In this document: positions 55,767-64,000 of the stretch, one piece after another
Layout: every line of letters starts with the position of its first letter
Position numbering within the stretch: position 1 is the stretch's first letter
Assembly: GCA_015680685.1 (NCBI GenBank)
Contig: MNCI01027496.1
Location: forward strand, 214,140 to 278,139
Length of the DNA stretch: 64,000 bases
Reading direction: 5' to 3'
Origin: Gnetum montanum
Taxonomy: Eukaryota; Streptophyta; Gnetopsida; Gnetales; Gnetaceae
Notes under the pieces: generated by a model
The model's input: only the letters and a program-made list of their open reading frames with translations
Databases searched by the model: none
Told to the model about the DNA's origin: nothing
Program-made: the position numbers and the translations under genes

Positions 55767-58700
55767 ATGTCTTCTTCTCCACACAAAAGCACTTCACCGC
55801 CTATGGATAACACAAGAGACAGTCAGTGGCACAACATACATAACCAAGAACCACCAGTTCCTCAATAGTATTAGGTAGTATATACTCATCACGATGAGTA
55901 TGTACCCAATTTTACCTTTATCCTCCACCAAGATGAACAACTGTGTTGGAGAGACCTACAAGGTAACATAGTGTTACCCCCAAATCGTGCAGTCCCTAAC
56001 ATGCTCCTTCGTGCTCTTGCACAAATAGACATGACGAAGCTATATGCTGAATATGTTGCATGTGATTAAGACACAAGGGATTACCATCCCACAACAGCGT
56101 AACGTCAATGGGATGCATGGTAGGAGAGTTACCACACATCGTTGAAGGGCAAAGGACCCCATAATGCTTCGCCTATCATAAGAGAAGTTAAGGGTGATGA
56201 ACCTATTTCAATAGGTTCTCCACAAAATGATGTTCCCCCTCCTAACGATAGTGAGAAGGTGGTGTATCAGAACCTTCGCTTCATGATACATAACCCTGGT
56301 TCTGATGCCCACAAACACCAAGTGTTCAATGAGGGAACACAAACACAAGATAAGGGCAAGCATTCTGATCGTCATCATGATCAGGATCGGGATCACTGAA
56401 GGGAAGGTAGGAAACATCATCATGGCAATGGTTCTCCTTCCTCTTCCCCTTCATCATATCACTCACCCTCTCCTTCCACATCAGAACATAGTCACAAAGA
56501 GCCCAATTGTGAGGATAAGGGTAAACATAGTGAGAAACCTCGACAAGAGAGTCGAGAGCGAGGACAAGGGCATTTTAGGGAATCATGACATGGAAGAAGG
56601 GAAAGTAGGGAACCGTGTAGGCATCACAGACGCCATGAGAGAGATGACCATGATGAACCCCTACTTGCAACCCAAAGCATGTTAGACATTACAGAGGCCA
56701 TTAGAATACCTACAAGGCACCAAAAAGATAGTCGGATCAAGAGACTAGACATGAATAATATCCCACGATTTGAGGGGGGATACAACGCTAATCCGCAAAA
56801 TCACTTACAGGCATTTCACAATGCCTACGCCTTGCAAAACATTGCAAACGAGTGGCAAAAATTAAAGTTGTTCCCAAGGACACTCATAAAAGAAGTGGAA
56901 AGCTGGAACCGGTCCTTAGAATCGGACACGATTAGGAGGTGGAGTACGATGCTAGAACTATTTAATGATAAATATCAAACATACTCTCAAGTGTCCAACT
57001 TACGAAAATAGATCCAAGGATGGAAGTAGGGAACTCATGAATCCTTGGATTCTACCATGGGCTGATATTATGCACTGTTACATCGTTGCTTGGACCATGG
57101 TTACGCATAATGAGATCAACTACGCCATCTCGTAGATGGGCTAAGACATAAAACCAGGAGAACCCTTGGGACATATGCCCAAGGGAGATTATCTGAACTT
57201 AGATCCCATGAGGTTCATAGATTTTTGGAGCAAGTAGCTAAGGAAAAAGAAGAGCTACGTAAGAAAGAGAGGGCAGAAGAATATAACCATGATCCTTCCC
57301 TCTGAAAGAGGGGGGTAAGATTCTGTGAGGAGGAGGATGAGTCACCACTTGAAGAGTTGGTGAGTAGGAAAACCTTGCCGCTTCAGAAGTTAACAACAGA
57401 AGTGTTGGCTAAGGTTGATCAGATGTGGTACTCCTTAGATAGTAGATTTAAAACCATTTTAAAAATCGTAGAGGATTATAAGGAGAGAAGTAGTGACCAT
57501 GATAAGAAAAAGAAGAGGGATTTGGACCATGCACGTAACAAAGGTAAGTATAAAATGACTATCACCGAAGAGGTTGTGGATTTGGATACAGACAATGATG
57601 GTGGATGTGAAATATGCCAATATGACCATCCTAAGGGATGTTGTCCAATAATTTCACATCTACAAGAGTCTAGGGTGTATGCACTCAACCCAAGACTTAA
57701 CAAGCGGCAAGCACCCCGTCGGTTACCTTATCCCCAAGGTAACTCAAGGAAGTTTCACCAATCATTAACGTATTATCCAAGTGGAACTCCTCCACAACCT
57801 ATGGAGTAACACCAGTAGTGGAAATACCCATAGTTATGGGGGATGTCACCACCAAGGCAACAATACCCTTACCAACAACAAGACCCATATGGCTACTACG
57901 TGTAGCATCCAATCTCCACACATGACTCTGTTGGTCGTGTGACACCACCACATCACTACCAAGCTTGAGAATATTATAAGACTCCTTCTCCTAGGAGAGA
58001 CACACCACATGCATACCATCCTTCAAATCCATCCACCACTCTTACATCGATAGCTCCACTACCACTCGCTCCAGCGATGCAAGGGGAACTCCCCACTCAA
58101 CCGCAGCAACGCACTGCTACGAGAGCTGTAAACCTTCAACCTACTGTTGGTTCTGACAACCATACAAAGAGAAGACCTTTCTTCAGAACCAAAAGCTCAA
58201 ACAAGCTCTCACAACCACAAGTGGTTGAGCCTCTAAATGCTCCTCCATCAAATAAGGCTTCGGAGCTCCATTCAAACCAATAATAGAGCTCAACCCATAC
58301 GGTTATGTTAACACATATCGTCACTAACTGGATCGAGGTGGGCCACCTTCCCAAGAAAACCTTTGATCTTGGAAGTCCCTTAATCTACCTCCAAGTTGTT
58401 GGGAATGAACCACGTAAGGCTCTTCTAGACTCAGGTTCAAGAGTCAACTTGATATCGTAGGAAATGTATCAAGCCTAGAACCTACCTCCACTAAAGAAGA
58501 GCAATATTCGCTTAGAGCTAGCTAACCATTCCATAACTATTCCCTTGGGATTAGTGGAGGAAATCATTACCACTATGTGTGGTTGTTCATACCCAGTTGA
58601 TTTCCTATTGATACAAGTCAACAATGACAAGGGGGATTTCCCAATAATAATGGGAATGGCATGGCTAAGTACCATGAACACATGCCTAGAAATCCATGAT

Positions 58701-59168
58701 CTTTCCTTGGAAATATCCAAGGAAAATACTTATGGAAAAATTGAGAAGAAGAAGGTTGCATGCATCACATACAGTGATACAGAGGGTGATAGCGTACAGG
58801 AGCACTCAACATCTCCTGCATGCAATCGGTGTGCCCAAGAAGTTAACATACAAAAGTGCCTGTATGTAGCAACCACACAACAAGAGAACACCCAGTGGTT
58901 GACAGCTAATCAAGAGAGAAACCTATCAATATGCATGGAACTAACTGAGGAATCAACTTGCGCCTACGAAAAAAGCATAGATGCACTAGAGCAAGAGTGT
59001 CGCCAACTTCCAACCCTTAATCTGAAACCACCAATCAAGGGAAGTTGGAAACTCTTAGGAAAACCAAATGAGTACTCTGATAGAAGAATACTAGTCTGTG
59101 TGCAACCGACCAACCCTTATCATGAACCTAGAATGGTCTATGCACATAGCACATTTGAGAGAGGATGA
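55767..59168 (+). pseudogene. gag: gag-protease of E5 in a single frame
   Basis: About 1,133 codons, one frame from ATG 55767 (MSSSPHKSTSPP) to TGA 59166-59168, with roughly 20 in-frame stops but no frameshift seen. Order: N-terminal DEYVPNFTFILHQDE; a Ser/His/Arg/Asp-rich linker (56330-56640); capsid-like Gag (56680-57200) with NNIPRFEGGYN, then IRRWSTMLELFNDKYQTY; a Glu/Lys helical part; zinc knuckle CEICQYDHPKGCCP (57606-57647); a Pro/Gln/Tyr tail; protease with DLGSPLIYLQV, LLDSGSRVNLIS (active Asp kept), FPIIMGMAWLST; linker TQWLTANQERN. 58545-59168 is free of stops. It ends just before TTTAGTCATGGGGG. Confidence 0.75.
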
Positions 59169-61103
59169 TCTCGCTCACCATTTTGGATCTCTCCCTTCCA
59201 ATTTAGTCATGGGGGAGATGGCCACCTATGCTGATCACTTGAGGCCCTCAATTCTTTTTAAATTTGTTTTTACACATTTTTTATTTACACATTTTTGTTT
59301 TAAAAATTTCTTTAACTTTTCTTATTTTTGTTTTACAACATCGTTATAATTTTTCATTTCTTTGTGTGTGTTTGATTCGTCACTTAATAAGTGCTCCCGA
59401 TGGTGGTATGAACTGTATTTCATTGATTTCTAATGTTTGGTTTTTACCTTTAAGTTACGATGTTGATACTAAGGTATGGTTCTTTTGATATAGCAGGCAA
59501 TGAGTCCACATCACCCACACATCCATAAAATTATATGGTCTCTCTTGGCTTGGAATTGTACAGTCCCTTTCCCAATAATAAGAACTATCAACGAATTGGT
59601 GACTAGGTATTTCTCAAACTAAGGAAAGACTCAAGGATTGAAAAGGGTGTGACTTCAAGGGGATTTGATGCACTTGTGCTGGCCATTCTCTTAGGTGATT
59701 GGATGTTTTATTCTTGAGTTTTCTTACCATTTTAATGTTGCTACATTATTAGAAAGCTGAGCTAATCAAAATAAAAATAACAAAGTCTTTGCATGGTGTG
59801 GTTCTCACGCATAAACATAAAAAAAAAAAAGAAGAAAAATAGTGAGAATTCAAAGCACACCCCTTAGAAGAAATAATCATTCGGGCTACAAGCACTGGTT
59901 ATGGGAGTAAAATAAACATGTTCCCTCTAACTAAGGCCCTTCTCACTTCCTACCTTATCCTCTTTCATTTCGTTGGAATGGTGGTGGCTCTGTGGTAAAG
60001 GCATTCTTGTTACTTCAAGTGGATGGATGGGCCATATGTATTAATGTGAAGTCATTGAATGTGGTTTGTTTGAGGCTGGATTTGGAATGAGAACTACTAA
60101 GTCACATTAACCATTAATACACAAGGGGCTGTACACCACCTTGTTCTTGGGATTCCATTCCATTCTCTTCTCTCCATTATTCACCTCATTGTCAGTTGTA
60201 TTAGTAGTCTATATTTTGGTTGATGCATTTTTTTCTTTTTGGTAAACTCTTGTGGTTAAGACTTTAACTCTTTTTTCCAAATGACATTCCTAGAGTCTAC
60301 GGACTCTTTGAATGTGGGAATGTTAGGGCATTAAGGGCATGAGCCTACTTTGGGGAGGACCCACTAGCATTCCTATTTGGTGCATCTGTTAATTTCTTTC
60401 CCTCAAACATTTCCATAATCACAATTTATTTTGCTCATCTCCATCTTTGACATCCATTTTATCGGCGTGGTCGTTATCTCTTTTTATTTGTCTTTATTAT
60501 TCCTTCTCTTTTCCCATTCTATCACTACCGGAGGTTCACTCTCAGTCATGGGGGTCCTGGCCCAATCATTTTCAATTTTCTCCTAACCCCTACACCTCAA
60601 GTAGCCACAAATATTATATCTCCAGATTCATAGTAGCCATATCACAACTTAGCCAATGGACCTTACATTGAGGCAAGGTATTAACTACATTATGATTCAT
60701 TTACCCTTTCTAATATAAGACTGTGTTATGTGTGTAGATGGTAATCATATAACAACAGATTGGATCTGGAGGAAACACTTGGAATGGATTGGTGCTGAAA
60801 CAGCTATACAAGGAACAAGATCGATGGTGTGCTTACAGAGAGACAACAAAAGGTGCAATCTTGGCATTGGTAGCAGTGGAGTTCTTCTTTTCTCTCTCTC
60901 TTGTCACTTCTATCCTAGCTGCCAAATAAGGCTGGATGTTAATTATGTATAGTGTTCACTCTTGTTGTCATGAACACTAGATTTTGCCATGTATTGTAAT
61001 GATGATCCGTTCACATGTCATCCCATTCACCATTAGTTCCATTGAAGTCAATAATCCCATACCTTCCCAATATTTTGTAAGGAACTCGAGGATGAGTTTT
61101 TAT
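59169..61103 (+). other. Untranslated region of E5
   Basis: Opens with TTTAGTCATGGGGGAGATGG (59200-59219). Conserved blocks: GGGTGTGACTTCAAGGGGAT (59646), GCATGGTGTGGTTCTCAC with an A run and CACACCCCTTA (59793-59872), CTTTGGGGAGGACCCACTAG (60347-60366). The second polypurine-like tract CAGTCATGGGGGTCC is at 60544-60558. The remaining 550 bp show no 3' ORF and no U3-like array; 60728-60952 is open for 74 codons with no recognised relative. Confidence 0.65.
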
Positions 61104-61118
61104 TCAGTCATGGAGGTA
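61104..61118 (+). other. Polypurine tract of E5
   Basis: TTCAGTCATGGAGGTA-type tract directly before the 3' LTR; one G of the usual run is A. Confidence 0.7.
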
Positions 61119-61905
61119 TGATGGGCTGTGATATTGCGTCTTTCCCTATAATATTGCGTACACGATATCACAACCCGTCGCCAGTTCTATAAATAAGAGG
61201 TGGCTCTCCCTTGTTTATCCATCTAGATCTAGACCTTAGCCAAACTCTTGTCATTTTACCATTTCAAAGATAGAATAATTTCCATGTGCACGCAGTAGGA
61301 GTCTCAAAGTGAACAGATCTTTATTCGAGCAAATTTGTACCTGAGCACACATTTGTGTACAGAAATAAAGACGAACTTTCTGACAAACCTTGTAGTGCAT
61401 GGACTAAGCTAAATAGGACTTAATTAATGTTAAATTTTTAAATGCCTTATTAGTTAATTAAATCTCTCTCAACCATTAACTCCAAGTTAAGTGCATTTAG
61501 TACGACCACTTTGAGCACGTGCGTTATGCTTGGTAATCCCAGTAACGAATAGCGTTTGGTAATCCTAACAGTGTTGCATTGATTCAGGGTGTGAAACAGA
61601 AAGTGGGAATAGATACTGATGCTAGTATGATTAGAACTTAGTTAATGGAAGTTAGTCACTTAGTCTCTTCACCCTTTCCCTCATTAGCATAGGCAATAAA
61701 AGAGAAAAGATATAAAAATCACATACCTCAAAATCACTTAACCATACAACTGTGAAAAATAAAAGTTAGTTTGGGAGGACAACGATTGATTAACCTTAAG
61801 TGTTCCATAAGGCGTGTAAGCACTTAGTCTGTGGAGTTCGACTGAATCATGCGTGTAACGCTCGTATTCATATAGTTGAGTGTAGAGGTACCTTGCCACT
61901 CATCA
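61119..61905 (+). repeat. 3' LTR of E5
   Basis: 787 bp, TGATGGGCTGTGATATTGCG to GCCACTCATCA. TATAAATA at 61188-61195. It differs from the 5' LTR mainly by transitions and by small deletions, including about 17 bp in the U3. Confidence 0.9.
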
Positions 61906-62053
61906 GATGAGATTACCCATAAAAATATAAAATAATAAATAAAAAGATGAACCAACCAATAAAAAGATAAAACAAAAAATTGAAAGATGAAAAACTGGAA
62001 AACAAAAAATTGTAAAATTAAAGAAAAGGAAAAACATTTATTAATTATGTCTG
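61906..62053 (-). other. Untranslated region of E8, right part
   Basis: Begins with the second GATGA copy. Reverse of the sequence after the Gag stop in E1 (542-690), including the AAAGATAAAA repeats. Confidence 0.65.
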
Positions 62054-64000
62054 TTAGAATGGGGGATATCTCCCATAACTAAACTTTTGATCATAGTGAG
62101 AATTAATAAATGGAAGGGTTAGATCCATGCATTTTGAAAATAACAGGACCTGATCATATCGAAACCACTGGGTGTCTTTTGATCTCATGGTTGGAATGTA
62201 CCCAAATTTGGGTGCACACACTGTATTAAAGTTGACATAGTGGGGCAAGTTATAAGATGAGTTTAATTAATACAGAGTTGACTCACTATGGCACCCTTGA
62301 CCGTAAGATGGTATGCAAGGATCGATATGTCTTCCTATGTGGCTATATTCATTAGGCCGCATGGTTGTTGGAGTATTAATTGGTGGTCCTAATAAGGTAA
62401 CATGAGGCACTAGGTTCGAGGAGAAAGATGCACCACAGTGTTGAACTTGTGCTGAGTGGGAGGATGTGGTGGTCTTGGAACTATGTTGTCCCTTTCTACA
62501 ATCATGTCTAAAGAAGGGATGCCTTCGATGTTGTGGAGGATTCCCACTACGGTTGACAATAGCAGCACAAGTAACATTTGTGGGTCAATGCTATGGTGCA
62601 AATCCTTCTGGCACAACCAGTGGCGATGTAGAAGGAGGTGAAGGATGAGAACATTGAGGGCAAGAAGAAGTGAAAGGCACATGAGGTGGTGGTGTTGTTG
62701 GAGAGGACATGGGTTGATAGTATTTGGAAGAATGATAACGATGTGGTGAGATAGAGGATGTTGACCTAGTTGGGGAAACAGGATGCTAAACCTGATAAGA
62801 ACTTAGGTTTGAATGGTATGAAGGGTGTGACTAGTTTGAGGGTGGCCTCCCCAATGACTGGGATTTCTACCACTGTGATTCAACACATTATTTTTGTACA
62901 AACTCTGGATGTAACATTCTTTCCCAATGCTCATGTAAATGTGGCAAGATGGGGCATTGACCTTTGGGGTGATTGTATAGGCAAATGTTACATTGATACG
63001 TATGATTAGCAATTAAGTTCCTATTCTCTTCAACCCTTATTTTCGATTGTCTAAGGGTGTTCTGTCCTACTTCTTGGTTTGTCATGGTCCTACCTCTAAT
63101 AGTGTTGGCATATTCTCCACATTTTTCATGTATCCATTCTGTCATCTTATTGAGACTTACCTCAATTTCATCTAGTGATTGTAGTATTGACAAAGATGAT
63201 TCCACCTCCTTGGGGTGAGTTGATTTCTCCTCTTCATGATCATGGACCTTTGTTAATTCAAGATTTTGGTCCTGTTGAGAGCCTTCAACATTCTCCCATT
63301 TAGTCATTTCTCTTTCTTCTTTTGCTACCTACTTAATAAGCTCCTGGAATTGGTGGGTTCATAGCTTGTATAGTTGACCTCGAGCATACATCCCTAGGAT
63401 CTTCCTTATTTCATTACAAAGCCCATCCATGATGTGATACATTAGCCTTTCCTCGGAGAATCCATGGCCTGGGTTATTGTTTAACAATGAATAGTATCTT
63501 TCTAAGGCCATGTCTAAGGGTTTATGTTGCCCCTATTTCCATTCTTGGATTTGTCTGCTCAATGTTGACACTCTTGCGTAGGTTTGATATCTTTCATTAA
63601 ATAGTTCTACCATTGTCAGCCAACGTCAAATTGATTTTGGTCTTAAGGACCTGTACCATACTTTTTCTTGGCCAATGAGTGTTGTAGGAAAGAGCTTAAG
63701 TTTTTACCACCCATTATCAATATTGTTCCATACACAGGCATCATGGAAGGCTTGTAAATGATGTTGTGGATCTAAATCATAGCCTCCTGAAAACTTGGAA
63801 AAGTTGTTTAAATCAAGCTTGGGTAGATAGCTTTCCTTGCAATGTCTACAGGATATTCAAACAGCCACTTGTATATGCATTAGGCTCTTAGTGGCAAGCA
63901 GGGGTTCATCGTCACTAGGTAGGTTATGAATTTGTAAATTGGGATGATTTTGTCTTCATTTATGTACATAGAATACCCTTGCATAAGATTGAGTAATCCA
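62054..64000 (-). pseudogene. gag: gag of E8
   Basis: The minus-strand end is FSYGRYPPF and TAA at 62054, as in E1. The stretch 62054-62248 is open, with MPHYVNFNTVC. 62888-63307 is a 139-codon open stretch: Glu/Ser-rich helical part, then the zinc knuckle CNICLYNHPKGQCPILPHL (CX2CX3HX4C, all ligands kept). To the right the capsid-like region is read in reverse, with the RYYSLL-type segment near 63490 and the AFHDACV-type segment near 63740. The start is beyond the window. It lacks a protease. Confidence 0.65.

Larger units (their letters stand above)
54817..61905 (+). mobile_element. E5: complete non-autonomous element, Gag-protease only
   Basis: 7,089 bp with LTRs at both ends and GATGA duplicated on both sides (54812-54816 and 61906-61910). 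It encodes gag and protease in one frame, followed by the UTR and polypurine tract. RT, RNase H, integrase and the 3' ORF are all absent. It inserted in the UTR of E8: the flanks joined at GATGA rebuild the sequence seen in E1 at 655-700. Confidence 0.9.
51999..64000 (-). mobile_element. E8: minus-strand element, interrupted by E5
   Basis: Left to right in reverse: 3' LTR, polypurine tract, gutted 3' ORF (53115-53536), UTR (53537-54811 and 61911-62053, split by E5), gag (62054 to the window edge). The 5' LTR is beyond the window. No protease, RT or integrase: the Gag tail abuts the UTR exactly as in E1. Confidence 0.7.

Overview
The window looks like repeat-rich intergenic DNA from a seed plant with a large genome. 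I find no host gene, tRNA, rRNA or CRISPR array. Nearly all of it is nested, decayed Ty3/gypsy LTR retrotransposons, plus one probable LINE relic. The lineage looks Athila-like. Its primer-binding sites resemble the tRNA-Asp type, the Gag zinc knuckle is CX2CX3HX4C, long untranslated stretches are present, and an additional ORF sits between pol and the 3' LTR. The species cannot be told from the sequence. A 65-base N gap and several single Ns suggest a draft assembly.

Layout (E1-E8 are my labels). E1 (+, 1-6303): Gag tail, untranslated region (UTR), 3' ORF and 3' LTR, with no pol. It sits at the edge of E2 (+, 6304-15555): gag, protease, an RT-integrase fusion, UTR and 3' ORF. A minus-oriented solo LTR follows (15703-16614). 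E3 (-, 16615-21056, with its 5' LTR resuming at 34229) carries gag and a protease remnant. E4 (+, 21057-34220) is the only element here with gag, protease, RT, RNase H, integrase, UTR, 3' ORF and two LTRs; it jumped into the primer-binding site of E3. 34065-34970 is scrambled by single-N joins. 34971-38999 is AT-rich and holds a minus-strand LINE relic. E6 (-, about 39000-46301), E7 (-, 46302-51998) and E8 (-, 51999-64000) are nested minus elements. E5 (+, 54817-61905) is a complete insertion in E8 with two LTRs and a perfect 5-bp target duplication, and encodes only Gag-protease.

Modules. Elements share a common plan: LTR, PBS, gag-protease, (pol), UTR of 1.5-2.8 kb, 3' ORF of about 2.8 kb, PPT, LTR. 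The 3' ORF has about 930-950 codons, an N-terminal domain, a middle domain and a long coiled-coil tail, and I see no obvious membrane segment, although its position matches the env-like ORF of Athila.

The most interesting signal is in the UTR just before the 3' ORF. Five elements (E1, E2, E4, E6, E7) carry a short array of palindromic motifs, in most of them close to a TATA-like sequence. In E1, E4, E6 and E7 this array resembles the array in the U3 of the same element's LTR, while differing between elements. E5 and E8, which have lost all or most of the 3' ORF, also lack the internal array. This suggests a second, U3-derived promoter for the 3' ORF, or a binding-site array that co-evolves with the 3' ORF protein. 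All coding regions are broken by stops, so the functions given are those of the ancestors.
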